A stretch of 64,000 bases of DNA, taken from assembly GCF_041107455.1 (NCBI RefSeq), contig NZ_JBGBPY010000001.1, forward strand, positions 3,286,001 through 3,350,000, in the 5' to 3' direction. The stretch is from Rhodanobacter humi. GTDB lineage: Bacteria > Pseudomonadota > Gammaproteobacteria > Xanthomonadales > Rhodanobacteraceae. Below, piece by piece: positions 24,186 through 32,497 of this stretch; position 1 is the first letter of the stretch, and every line of letters starts with the position of its first letter. The notes beneath the pieces are model-generated. The model worked only from the letters and a program-made list of their open reading frames with translations. It was not told the DNA's origin and searched no databases. Position numbers and translations under genes: made by a program.

Positions 24186-25162
24186 ACATGACACGGAAGA
24201 TGTTCGTGATCTTCGGCGGTGCGCTCGCCCTGTACGTGCTGATCGTGATGCTGATCGCGGTGATCCCGGCGATCGAGCTGTCGCGGACCGCGCCCGGGCC
24301 CGGCGTGCAGCCGCTGACGCCGTTGCAGGCGGAAGGCCGCGCGGTGTTCGCCGGCAACGGCTGCGGCTATTGCCATACCCAGCAGGTGCGCCCGCTGCCG
24401 GAGGACAAGGTGTTTGGCCGTCCCTCCGCGCCGGGTGATTTCAGCTACCAGACGCCGGAGCTGCTCGGTTCCGAGCGCACCGGTCCGGACCTCACCAACG
24501 TGGGCAACAGCAAGCCCAGCGACGTGTGGCAGTACATCCACCTGTACGACCCGCGCGCGGTGGTGCCGCAGTCGATCATGCCGAACTTCAGGTTCCTGTT
24601 CCGCGTGACGGACCAGTTGCCCGCGGGCGAGACGGCGGTGCCGGTGCCCGCGCAGTTCGCGCCGAAACACGGCTACGTGGTCCCCACGCCACAGGCGAAG
24701 GCGCTGGTGGCCTACCTGCTGTCGCTGAAGCAGCAGCCGATCCCGGGCTATGCGGTGCATGGCACGGGCGAGCCCGCCGCGGCATCGACCGCTGCAGCGG
24801 TGCCGGTGGCCGCGGGTGGCCATGCATATGACGCCACCAAGGGCAAGGCATTGTTCGAGGCCAATTGCGCGGCCTGCCACCAGGCCAGCGGCGAGGGCGT
24901 GCCGGGTGCGTTCCCGCCGCTCAAGGGCAATGCCGCGGTGGACAACGACGACCCCACGCTGCACATCCGCACCGTGCTGCATGGCGCCAGCGGCGTCGTG
25001 ATCGGCGGCGTGAAATATTCCAGCGTGATGCCGCCATTCGCCGGACAGCTGAGCGACGACGACATCGCCAACATCGCCAACTACGAACGCTCATCGTGGG
25101 GCAACCATGCCAAGCCGGTGACGCCGGCCGCTGTGGCAGCGCTGCGTGCAAGCGGCAAGTAG
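24182..25162 (+). CDS. ccoO: CcoO-like subunit fused to a second cytochrome c domain
   Basis: 326 residues: one N-terminal membrane anchor (MFVIFGGALALYVLIVMLIAV), then a CcoO-type mono-haem domain with CGYCH at 61-65, the CcoO signatures QVRPLPEDKVFGRPS, SERTGPDLTNVGN and HLYDPRAVVPQSIMP, and after an Ala-rich linker (about residues 200-215) a class I cytochrome c with CAACH at 229-233 and a Met ligand in SSVMPPFAG. The second domain takes the place of CcoP. It overlaps ccoN by 4 nt. Ordinary CcoO has one haem and CcoP is separate with two; such a fusion gives two c-haems in total. Confidence 0.88.
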   Translation: MNMTRKMFVIFGGALALYVLIVMLIAVIPAIELSRTAPGPGVQPLTPLQAEGRAVFAGNGCGYCHTQQVRPLPEDKVFGRPSAPGDFSYQTPELLGSERTGPDLTNVGNSKPSDVWQYIHLYDPRAVVPQSIMPNFRFLFRVTDQLPAGETAVPVPAQFAPKHGYVVPTPQAKALVAYLLSLKQQPIPGYAVHGTGEPAAASTAAAVPVAAGGHAYDATKGKALFEANCAACHQASGEGVPGAFPPLKGNAAVDNDDPTLHIRTVLHGASGVVIGGVKYSSVMPPFAGQLSDDDIANIANYERSSWGNHAKPVTPAAVAALRASGK

Positions 25163-25174
25163 GCGGAGGCAATC

Positions 25175-25339
25175 ATGCACAACATGCTGATGGGACCCCT
25201 GTGGGGCATCGTCGCGGTGGCGGTGGTCGTCGGGGTGGCGACGCTGGCGTGCTTCATCGCGATGTTCAAGTACCTGGCGCATCCGGGCGAATCCAGCCCG
25301 GACCATCCGAAGTACTCCATCCTGCGCCGGGATCGTTGA
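25175..25339 (+). CDS. Small membrane protein of the oxidase operon (CcoQ-like)
   Basis: A 54-residue frame with a good ribosome site (GGCGGAGG, 4-5 nt before ATG 25175). One transmembrane helix (PLWGIVAVAVVVGVATLACF) is followed by FKYLAHPGESSPDHPKYSIL. Size, position between cytochrome subunits and topology resemble CcoQ/CcoM-type accessory peptides, though no sequence motif proves it. Gaps of 12 bp on either side place it firmly in the operon. Confidence 0.8.
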   Translation: MHNMLMGPLWGIVAVAVVVGVATLACFIAMFKYLAHPGESSPDHPKYSILRRDR

Positions 25340-25350
25340 GGAAGACCGCC

Positions 25351-25824
25351 ATGCCCAACCCGCACGTTCGCGTTTACATCGACGACGACCCGGCACCGGT
25401 CATCGACAAGGAGTTGCCCACCCAGCTCGAACTGGACACCCGCCGGCTGGCAGACGGCCCGCATCGCCTGATCGTGCGCGCGGAGGACCGGAACGGCGTC
25501 GAGGGCGTCGAGGAGATCGCGTTCCACGTGCAGAACGGCCCCGGCATCCTGGTGACCGGCCTCAGGCCGGGCTCGACCCAGAGCGGCACGCTGCAGCTGA
25601 AGGTGGACGCGTTCAGCGCCGGCGATCCGTTCGATCCGCGTCGCGCCGAGGCACGTTCGGCCATTCCGACCTGGGTGTGGGTGCTGTTCCTGTTCGTGAT
25701 CGCGTGGATCATCTTCTACGTGGCCACCGAATGGGCCATCCCGGTGAAGTACCGGGACACGCCCACCTTCGGTGCCCCGGCCGCAAGCGCGCCGGTCGCG
25801 CCGCCCGCGGGCACGGCCCGGTAG
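25351..25824 (+). CDS. Membrane-anchored beta-domain protein of the oxidase operon, unknown
   Basis: 157 residues starting 12 bp after the small membrane protein (GAGGAAG before ATG 25351). Residues 1-90 look like an immunoglobulin-type beta domain (VRVYIDDDPAPVIDKELPTQ, GPHRLIVRAEDRNGVEGVEE, a cytochrome-oxidase-associated pattern also seen in copper-domain proteins); a single helix WVWVLFLFVIAWIIFYVATEW follows near residues 110-130 and the tail is Ala/Pro-rich. No CxxxC copper site was seen, so it is not a CoxB-type CuA subunit. I infer an assembly or structural subunit of this oxidase. The kynureninase gene is convergent 16 bp later. Confidence 0.65.
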   Translation: MPNPHVRVYIDDDPAPVIDKELPTQLELDTRRLADGPHRLIVRAEDRNGVEGVEEIAFHVQNGPGILVTGLRPGSTQSGTLQLKVDAFSAGDPFDPRRAEARSAIPTWVWVLFLFVIAWIIFYVATEWAIPVKYRDTPTFGAPAASAPVAPPAGTAR

Positions 25825-25840
25825 CCGGAACCTTGCGCCG

Positions 25841-27115
25841 TCAGGTCCTGGCCCACGCCTGCGCCGCCTTGGCGAAAGCAAGGCAGTCGGCGAAACGGTT
25901 GTACAGGGGCGCGGGCGAGATGCGGATCACGTCGGGTTCGCGCCAGTCGCCGATCACGCCGTGCTCCATCAGGTAATCGAACAGTGCGCGGCCACGCGCG
26001 CGGCCACCGAGCACGCGGATCGACAGCTGGGCGCCGCGGCGTGCGGGGTCGGCGGGCGTCACCACCTCCAGCACGTCGGCCAGTTGCGTGTTCACCAGCC
26101 ACTCCAGGTAGCCGGTGAGCCGCAGCGACTTCTCGCGCAGCTTGGCCATGCCGGCGCGATGGAAGATGTCCAGCGAGACGCGCAGCGGCGCCAGCGCGAG
26201 GATCGGCGGGTTGCTGAGCTGCCAGCCGTCGGCGCCGGGCGTGGGCACGAATTCGGGACCCATCAGGAAGCGCGACGACTTGTCGTGGCCCCACCAGCCG
26301 GCGAAGCGCGGCAGCACGGCGCGCGCATGACGTTCGTGCACGAAGGCGCCGCCCACCGCGCCGGGGCCGGAGTTCAGGTACTTGTAGCTGCACCAGATCG
26401 CGAAGTCGGCGCCGCTGTCGTGCAACTGGATCGGCAGGTTGCCCACGGCGTGCGCGAGGTCGAAGCCCACCGTGCAGCCGTGCCGGTGGCCGAGTTCCGT
26501 GATCGCCTTGAGATCGAAGGCCTGACCGCTGCGGTATTGCACGCCGGGCAACAGCACCAGCGCGATGCGCGGGCCGTGTTCGGCCAGTGCGCGCTCGATC
26601 GCGGCGATCGACAGCGTGCCGTTCGGTTCGTCGGGCTCGAGTTCGATCAAGGCGTCGGCGGGATCGTGGCCGTGGAAGCGCACCTGCGATTCCAGCGCGT
26701 AGCGATCGGTGGGAAAGGCGCCGGCCTCCATCAGGATCGCGGGGCGTTCGGCGGTGGGCTGGTAGAAGCTCACCATCATCAGGTGCAGGTTCACGCCCAG
26801 GGTGTTCATCGCCACCACTTCGGACGGCTGCGCGCCGACCACTTCGGCGAGGTGGTCGCGCACGAACTCGTGGTAGTCCATCCATGGCAGCCGACCCTTG
26901 AAGTGGCCTTCCACGCCCAACTGCGCCCAGTCGTCCAGTTCGGCGGTCAGCGCGGCGCGCACCGCGCGTGGCTGCAGGCCCAGCGAGTTGCCGCAGAAAT
27001 AGGCGCTGTCATGTCCCGCGTGTGGCGGGATCAGGAACTCGTCGCGGAACGCGCGCAGCGGGTCGGCCGCATCGGCGGCCTGGGCCCAGGCGGCGGTGGC
27101 TTGGTAGTCGGACAT
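25841..27115 (-). CDS. kynU: Kynureninase
   Basis: PLP enzyme of the fold-type I class that cleaves kynurenine or 3-hydroxykynurenine to (hydroxy)anthranilate and alanine. 424 residues, normal length. Signatures: FCGNSLGLQPRAVR at the start, AMNTLGVNLHLMM, VGFDLAHAVGNLPI and the PLP lysine in CSYKYLNSGPGAVGG at about residue 245. ATG 27115 is preceded by CAGGAACC. ACMSD lies upstream on the same strand with one small exported protein between, giving the tail of a tryptophan-to-2-aminomuconate route; kmo and haao are not in the window. A decayed copy of its 3' end lies at 22394-22504. Confidence 0.95.
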   Translation of the reverse strand: MSDYQATAAWAQAADAADPLRAFRDEFLIPPHAGHDSAYFCGNSLGLQPRAVRAALTAELDDWAQLGVEGHFKGRLPWMDYHEFVRDHLAEVVGAQPSEVVAMNTLGVNLHLMMVSFYQPTAERPAILMEAGAFPTDRYALESQVRFHGHDPADALIELEPDEPNGTLSIAAIERALAEHGPRIALVLLPGVQYRSGQAFDLKAITELGHRHGCTVGFDLAHAVGNLPIQLHDSGADFAIWCSYKYLNSGPGAVGGAFVHERHARAVLPRFAGWWGHDKSSRFLMGPEFVPTPGADGWQLSNPPILALAPLRVSLDIFHRAGMAKLREKSLRLTGYLEWLVNTQLADVLEVVTPADPARRGAQLSIRVLGGRARGRALFDYLMEHGVIGDWREPDVIRISPAPLYNRFADCLAFAKAAQAWART

Positions 27116-27141
27116 CGGGGTTCCTGCGTGGGGTGCCGACC

Positions 27142-27221
27142 GTAGGAGCGGCTTCAGCCGCGACCCCGGCGTTGTATCGCGGCTGAAGCCGCTACTGCAT
27201 CGCGGCTGAAGCCGCTCCTAC
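27142..27221. repeat. REP-like cluster, three copies of a 20-nt palindromic unit
   Basis: GTAGGAGCGGCTTCAGCCGC at 27142 and two inverted copies at 27177-27195 (slightly short) and 27200-27221. Together they can fold into a hairpin. This is a very common dispersed repeat in xanthomonads. The last copy supplies the stop codon of the gene ending at 27218. Confidence 0.85.
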
Positions 27222-27739
27222 TGCAGCCGTGCGGCGACCGCATCGCAGCCGCGGTCGAACGCGGCGATCCAGGCGGCGCCGGCCTGGCTCTGCTGGGGAC
27301 GCACGCAGCGCAGCTGGATCGCGCGGCCGTCCTTGAACCAGTAGCGCTCGCGGTAGCTGGACGCAACGCCGGCCTCGCGCGCGGTGTAGCTGTAGCTGTT
27401 CGGCTCGGGCGCCTTCGCCACGGTCTGGTAGCCGGGCAGCGCCATCGCCGCGGCGGTGGCCTGGTCCATCCAGGCGCGGAAGCCGTTGATGTCGGGCACC
27501 TGCTTCACCGTCACCGTGACGCGGGCCAGCACGACATGGCCGGTGGGCGAGGGGTCGGGCACCTGGAACGCGCGCACTTCCGGGTCGCCGTCGGTCTGCA
27601 TGATGTCCAGCCAGCCGTCCGGCGTGCTGAAGTTCACGCTGCCGTTGGCCATGCTGACATCGGCGGCGGGGGCGGGAGCAGTTGCCAGCAGGCCGACGGC
27701 GAGCGCGATGGCGGAAACGGTCGAGCGCAGATAACCCAT
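27218..27739 (-). CDS. Exported protein of unknown function
   Basis: 173 residues from ATG 27739 (GAGGGAATC upstream). Signal peptide: TVSAIALAVGLLATAPAPAA. The mature part is a small soluble domain (VNFSTPDGWLDIMQTDGDPEVRAFQVPD, then ARVTVTVKQVP, a YWFKDGRAIQLRCVRP strand and two Cys that could pair). I do not recognise the family; the pattern resembles PsbP-like or DUF-type stress proteins. The stop codon TAG is formed by the REP repeat, so the original C-terminus may have been longer. It lies between ACMSD and kynU and is probably co-transcribed with ACMSD, which ends 11 bp upstream. Confidence 0.7.
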   Translation of the reverse strand: MGYLRSTVSAIALAVGLLATAPAPAADVSMANGSVNFSTPDGWLDIMQTDGDPEVRAFQVPDPSPTGHVVLARVTVTVKQVPDINGFRAWMDQATAAAMALPGYQTVAKAPEPNSYSYTAREAGVASSYRERYWFKDGRAIQLRCVRPQQSQAGAAWIAAFDRGCDAVAARLQ

Positions 27740-27749
27740 GCAGATTCCC

Positions 27750-28772
27750 TCAGGCGGTAGTGTCGGGTGCGAAGCGGTGCCTGGGCAGGCCCAGCCATTC
27801 CAGCGCGGTGCCGTGGAACAGGCGGGCGCGGGAGGCATCGTCCAGCCCGAGGGCCTCGATGCCGCTGCCGGGCTCCTGTTCGCCCAGCGGGAAAGGATAG
27901 TCGGTGCCCAGCATCACCTGCTCGACGCCCGTCACATCCAGCAACCAGCGCAGCGCCTGGTCGTCGTGCACGCAGGAGTCGAAATAGAAGCGCTTGAGGT
28001 ATTCGCGCGGGTTGCGCGGGTTGTCGGTGGCCACCAGGTCGGGGCGCATCTTGAAGCCGTGCTCGATGCGGCCGATCGTCCACGGGAAGCTGCCGCCGCC
28101 GTGGGCGAGCATCACGCGCAACTTCGGCAGCCGTTCCAGCACGCCGCCGAAGGCGAGGCAGCAGGCCGCGCGCGACTGCTCGGCGGGCATGCCCACCAGC
28201 CACGGCATCCAGTACTTCGGCATGCTGGCCATGCCCATCATGTCCCAGGGATGCACCAGCACCGCGGCGCCGAGGTCGGCGGCGGCCTCGAAGAACGGGA
28301 ACAGTTCCGGCGCGTCGAGGTTCCAGTCGTTGCAGTGCGAACCGATCTGCACGCCTTGCAGGCCCAGTTCGTCGATGCAGCGCTCCAGCTCGCGCACGGC
28401 GAGGTTCGGCGCCTGCAGCGGCACCGTGCCGATGCCGGCGTAGTGGCGCGGGAAGTCGCGGCACATGCCGGCCATGTGGTCGTTGAGGTGCCGGTGCAGC
28501 TCCAGCGCCTGGTGTCCCGGCGCCCAGTACGAGAACAGCACCGGCACGGTGGAGATCACCTGCACGTCCACGCCGAAGCGCGCGTAGTCGTCGATGCGGG
28601 TCTGTGGGTCGAAGGCCGAATCCCACACCTCGCGAAAGAACTTGCCGTCCTTGTAGATGCGGTGGCGGCCGTCGGTGTGGGTCATCACCGGGAAGCGCTC
28701 GTCGCCGTACTTGGCGGCGAGGTTCGGCCAGTCGCGGGGCAGGATGTGCGCGTGGGTGTCGATCTTGAGCAT
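27750..28772 (-). CDS. 2-amino-3-carboxymuconate-6-semialdehyde decarboxylase (ACMSD)
   Basis: Zinc amidohydrolase-superfamily decarboxylase that turns ACMS from 3-hydroxyanthranilate oxidation into 2-aminomuconate semialdehyde. 340 residues, family length. The metal ligands are visible: HAH in KIDTHAHILPRDW, His in AAVLVHPWDMMG near residue 175, His in MLAHGGGSFPW near residue 225 and Asp in LGTDYPFPLGEQ near residue 290. With kynU it belongs to the kynurenine branch of tryptophan degradation. Other pathway genes are missing here. Upstream 28773-28962 is the divergent promoter region with the kinase gene. Confidence 0.93.
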   Translation of the reverse strand: MLKIDTHAHILPRDWPNLAAKYGDERFPVMTHTDGRHRIYKDGKFFREVWDSAFDPQTRIDDYARFGVDVQVISTVPVLFSYWAPGHQALELHRHLNDHMAGMCRDFPRHYAGIGTVPLQAPNLAVRELERCIDELGLQGVQIGSHCNDWNLDAPELFPFFEAAADLGAAVLVHPWDMMGMASMPKYWMPWLVGMPAEQSRAACCLAFGGVLERLPKLRVMLAHGGGSFPWTIGRIEHGFKMRPDLVATDNPRNPREYLKRFYFDSCVHDDQALRWLLDVTGVEQVMLGTDYPFPLGEQEPGSGIEALGLDDASRARLFHGTALEWLGLPRHRFAPDTTA

Positions 28773-28962
28773 CCGGGCAGTTTAGAGCCTTGCGGCATAT
28801 GCGTCGTGCCGCGTACGCACAATGCTGGGCCGGCGCGGCGCCGATCGGGTGGCGGGAGGCGGGTGTCGCTGCGGGTCCGGCACATGCGCACCGGGCTTGC
28901 GGAAGCCTATACTTCCCGGTCTGAAAGCGTGCCAGGGAGCGACGCGAACAGGGGGAAAAGCT

Positions 28963-31707
28963 GTGAACGAGGAGCGTCGATTACGTTACCTCCGCGCGAA
29001 ACCGATCGCACTGGCGGCGCTGGATCTGGCCGAGGCGGAGCGTGAGTCCTACGTGGTCGCGTGTTGCCGCGGCGACGAGGACATGCGGGACGAAGTGCGC
29101 TGGATGCTGGAGGCCGCCGAGGCGACCGTGGGCTGCGCAAGCCTGCCGCGCCTGGCGGCGGCGACGGATGTCGTCGGCAGCCTGATCAGCGCGGCGGGCA
29201 GTAGCGGATACCACATCCTGCGCCGGCTGGGCGAGGGCGGCGGCGGCGTGGTCTATCTGGCCGAGCGAACGCTGGGCGAGGGCACGTCGGACGAGTTGCG
29301 CCAGCGGGTGGCGATCAAGTTCCTGCACACCGGCGGCATCTCCGGATGCGAGCCGCTGCGGCGCTTCACGGAAGAGCGGCGCATCCTCGCCACGCTCAAC
29401 CATCCCAACATCGCGCACCTGATCGACGGCGGCACCACCAGCGACGGCCGCTCGTTCCTGGCGCTGGAGTACGTGCAGGGAGAGCGCATCGACCGCTGGT
29501 GCGAGCGCCACGAGTTGCCGCTGCGCGAGCGGATGGCGCTGTTCCTCAAGGTGTGCGCGGCGGTGCATTACGCGCACCAGCACCTGGTGATCCACCGCGA
29601 CCTCAAGCCGGGCAACATCCTGGTGACCGACGAGGGCGAGCCGAAGCTGCTGGATTTCGGCATCGCCCGGCTGCTCGACCATGTCGGCGGCGTGGCGGCC
29701 ACGCAGACGCAGACCGACATGCGCAGCCTGACCCTGGCCTACGCCAGCCCCGAGCAGCTGCACGGCCGGCCGCTGGGCACCGGCGCCGACGTGTGGTCGC
29801 TGGGCGTGGTGCTGTACCAGCTGGTCTGCGGGCTGCGTCCGTTCGGCGACAGCGACGAGGCTTCGCCGATGAGCCTGACGCAGGCCATCGACACCGGCAA
29901 GCTGTTGCCGCCGAGCAAGCGCCTGCGCAAGTCCGGTGCGACGTCGTTGTGGCACGAGGTGCCGGCGGACATCGACGCGATCGTGATGAAGGCGCTGCGC
30001 CGCGATCCCTGCGAGCGCTACGCCGGCGTGGATGCGCTGGCCGCCGACCTGCAGCGCTACCTGGCCGCGCGGCCGGTGCGCGCCCGGCAAGGCGCGGCCT
30101 GGTATCACCTGCGGCTGTTCGTGCGCCGGCATGCCGTGGGCGCCAGCGCGGCGGCGCTGGTGCTGGCGCTGCTGGTGTCCTTCGCGGTGCAGCGGATGCA
30201 GCAGATGCGGCGACTGGAGCTGGAGCGCGACAAGACCGCGGCGATCGCCGGCTTCCTGCAGAACCTGTTCGAGAACGCCGACCCCACCCACGCGCACGGC
30301 AGCCAGGTCACGGTGCGCGAGGTGCTGGACCGCGGCGCGGCCACGCTGATGTCGCAGCGGGACATCCCGGCGCCGGTGCGGGTCAGCCTGCTGCTGTCGA
30401 TGGGGCGTTCGTACAACCAACTCGGCCTGGGCGGCCAGGCGATTCCGCCGTTGCAGGAGGCGCGCAAGCTGCAGGCGTCCTACGACGCCGACGTGCTGGA
30501 GCGCGGACAGGTGCTGGCGGCGCTGGGGCGCGCCTATTCCACGGTGATCAACCTGTCCGCGGCGATCCCGCTGGACCAGGCGGCGATGAAGCTGCTGGCG
30601 CAGGCGCCCGGCGACCATGCCGATGAAATCCTGCGGGTGCGCATCAACCTGCTGTACAACGAACTGGGCGGCTCGAACGAGACGGCCGAATCGGTTGCCC
30701 GCGAGACGCGTCAGGTGCTTGCGCAGCTCGATGCGCGCAGGCAGCCGGACCGCGAACTGCACCTGCAGGCCGAGGCCGTGCTGGCGATGGCGCAGGGGGC
30801 GATGGACGACGACGCCGGCGCGATCGCCAGCGCGCGGCAGGCGTTGCATGAAGCGCAGCGCCTGTACGTGCAGGACGACCCCGCGCTGGTCTACTACCGC
30901 TTCGTGCTGGCGCTGGTGTCGATGCGGCAGGACCCCGCCGGTTCGGTGCAGCTGTTCCGGCGCGCCATCGCCGACTACGACCGGCAGGTGGGCTCGGTCG
31001 GCCCCGGCATGTCCGGGCTGCTGACCTATTTCGGCATGGCGCTGCACCAACTCGGCAGCCTGCCGGATGCACGCGATGCGCTGGAACGTTCCGCGAAGCT
31101 GGCGCAGTCCTTCGCGCACGAGTCGCCCGATTTCCAGCTCTACACGCTGACCGGGCTGGCCAGGGTGTACATGGACATGGGACGCAGCGCCGACGCTGCG
31201 GCACTGCTGCAACCGCAGCTGGCACAACTGGAGCGGCGCGCGCGCGACGGTTCGCCGTGGGCGCGGGAAAATCGCGCGAACGCCCTGGTCGTGCTGGGCG
31301 AGGCGGCGCTGGCGCAGGGCGATGCGGCCTCGGCCATGCGCAACTTCAGCGCGGCACTGGCGCAGATGGGCACGTCGGGGTCGCGGGAACTGCCCGATGC
31401 CTGGGGCCGCACGCTGGCCGGCCTGGGCGAGGCCGCCCTGCTCGACGGGCATCCCGGGCAGGCGGCGCAGTGGCTGGCGCAGCTGACGGACTTCAACCGC
31501 GCGAGCAAGGCCGCACCCGCGTCCCGCGGCGTGGCCGATGCGGCGCGGCTGGATGCCAGGCTGCGCCAGGCGCGCGGCGGCACGGCCGGGCGGCCACGGC
31601 GGCCGGGCAGGCGTCCGCGACGCCGCCGCGGGAATCGTGCCGTGGCCCGGCTCCGGCCGCTGCGGCAGTCGATTCGTCATCGGCGCCGTGTCACGATGCG
31701 CCGCTGA
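28963..31707 (+). CDS. Hanks-type Ser/Thr protein kinase with transmembrane helix and TPR domain
   Basis: 914 residues from GTG 28963 (GGGGGAAAAG upstream). A short helical N-terminal part is followed by the kinase domain from about residue 85: RRLGEGGGGVVYLAE (glycine loop), VAIKFLH (ATP lysine), VIHRDLKPGNIL (catalytic loop, near 210) and LLDFGIAR (DFG), then YASPEQL. One transmembrane helix (ASAAALVLALLVSFAVQRM) lies near residue 400, and the extracytoplasmic part is TPR-like helices. The ECF sigma gene follows 40 bp later. In Xanthomonas citri and Vibrio such kinases (PknS, PknT) activate their ECF43 sigma factor by phosphorylation and control type VI secretion; regulation of similar targets here is inference. 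Confidence 0.92.
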   Translation: MNEERRLRYLRAKPIALAALDLAEAERESYVVACCRGDEDMRDEVRWMLEAAEATVGCASLPRLAAATDVVGSLISAAGSSGYHILRRLGEGGGGVVYLAERTLGEGTSDELRQRVAIKFLHTGGISGCEPLRRFTEERRILATLNHPNIAHLIDGGTTSDGRSFLALEYVQGERIDRWCERHELPLRERMALFLKVCAAVHYAHQHLVIHRDLKPGNILVTDEGEPKLLDFGIARLLDHVGGVAATQTQTDMRSLTLAYASPEQLHGRPLGTGADVWSLGVVLYQLVCGLRPFGDSDEASPMSLTQAIDTGKLLPPSKRLRKSGATSLWHEVPADIDAIVMKALRRDPCERYAGVDALAADLQRYLAARPVRARQGAAWYHLRLFVRRHAVGASAAALVLALLVSFAVQRMQQMRRLELERDKTAAIAGFLQNLFENADPTHAHGSQVTVREVLDRGAATLMSQRDIPAPVRVSLLLSMGRSYNQLGLGGQAIPPLQEARKLQASYDADVLERGQVLAALGRAYSTVINLSAAIPLDQAAMKLLAQAPGDHADEILRVRINLLYNELGGSNETAESVARETRQVLAQLDARRQPDRELHLQAEAVLAMAQGAMDDDAGAIASARQALHEAQRLYVQDDPALVYYRFVLALVSMRQDPAGSVQLFRRAIADYDRQVGSVGPGMSGLLTYFGMALHQLGSLPDARDALERSAKLAQSFAHESPDFQLYTLTGLARVYMDMGRSADAAALLQPQLAQLERRARDGSPWARENRANALVVLGEAALAQGDAASAMRNFSAALAQMGTSGSRELPDAWGRTLAGLGEAALLDGHPGQAAQWLAQLTDFNRASKAAPASRGVADAARLDARLRQARGGTAGRPRRPGRRPRRRRGNRAVARLRPLRQSIRHRRRVTMRR

Positions 31708-31747
31708 TGGTCGCCGAGCAGGCGACCGCAGGAACAGGAGCGAAGCA

Positions 31748-32305
31748 TTGAACGACACGGTCGAGGTGACCCGGCTGTTGCGCGACGCCCAGGCTGGCGA
31801 CCCGGTGGCCTTGAACGAGGCCTTGCGCCAGATGTACGACGCGCTGCACGGGATCGCCCGCGCCCAGCTCGGCAACGAGCAGATGGAGCGCACGCTGAGC
31901 GCCACCGCGCTGGTCAACGAGGCCTACCTCAAGGTCTTCGGCGGCACGCAGGCGCCGGACTGGGCGAACCGCCGGCACCTGCTGGGCGTGGCGGCGCGCG
32001 CGATGCGCGAGGTGCTGGTGGATTCGGCGCGCCGTCGCAACGCCGCCAAGCGGCCGCGCGAGGCCGACCGCCTGCAGATCACCGAGATCTCGATGGAGCT
32101 GTCCGACGGCGTCGACTACAGCGCCCTGGTCGAATGCTTGGACATGCTGGCCACGCTGGACCGCCGCCAGGCGGACATCGTGGCGATGCGCTTCTTCATG
32201 GGCATGAGCGCGGAGCAGATCGCGATGGCGCTGGAGATCTCCACCAGCACCGTGCAGCGCGAATGGCGGCTGGCGCGGGCCTGGCTGCAGCGCGAGCTGG
32301 CCTGA
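31748..32305 (+). CDS. ECF sigma factor (TIGR02999/ECF43 type)
   Basis: 185 residues. Region 2 is seen as ALRQMYDALHGIARAQLG through ATALVNEAYLKVFGG and WANRRHLLGVAARAMREVL; region 4 as LDRRQADIVAMRFFMGMSAEQ followed by IAMALEISTSTVQREWRLA. The start is TTG 31748, chosen because AGGAG (31734-31738) fits and no ATG/GTG begins the homology. It lies downstream of the kinase on the same strand, with a 14-codon frame bridging the kinase stop and this start. Family members of ECF43 are switched on by phosphorylation from the partner kinase rather than by an anti-sigma factor, and none is present here. Confidence 0.9.
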   Translation: MNDTVEVTRLLRDAQAGDPVALNEALRQMYDALHGIARAQLGNEQMERTLSATALVNEAYLKVFGGTQAPDWANRRHLLGVAARAMREVLVDSARRRNAAKRPREADRLQITEISMELSDGVDYSALVECLDMLATLDRRQADIVAMRFFMGMSAEQIAMALEISTSTVQREWRLARAWLQRELA

Positions 32306-32331
32306 AACCGGGGTCAGAGTGCACTTTTCTT
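32305..32331 (+). repeat. GGGGTCAGAGTGCA-type repeat at the sigma gene stop
   Basis: AAACCGGGGTCAGAGTGCAC follows directly on the TGA of the sigma gene. An inverted pair of the same unit occurs at 33734-33799. These units belong to a dispersed xanthomonad repeat family of REP type. Confidence 0.65.
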
Positions 32332-32425
32332 TTTACCCGACCCGTGTTTTTTGTTTTTGCTATACCTGCCACTTCGTGCGACCCGACTGGAAACTGCCGC
32401 ATCGCGAAGCCGCTGCCTGACAACA

Positions 32426-32464
32426 GCCCGATATCGCGCAGCGTCTTGCTGCGCAATATCGGGC
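32426..32464. terminator. 16-bp hairpin between sigma gene and SDR gene
   Basis: GCCCGATATCGCGCAG and CTGCGCAATATCGGGC form a nearly perfect stem (one mismatch) with a 7-nt loop, between the convergent ends of the sigma factor and SDR genes. No T-tract. It may separate the two transcripts. The remainder of 32332-32497 shows nothing. Confidence 0.5.
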
Positions 32465-32497
32465 GCCTTCCATCGACGGAACGCGCCTGTTGCCCGA

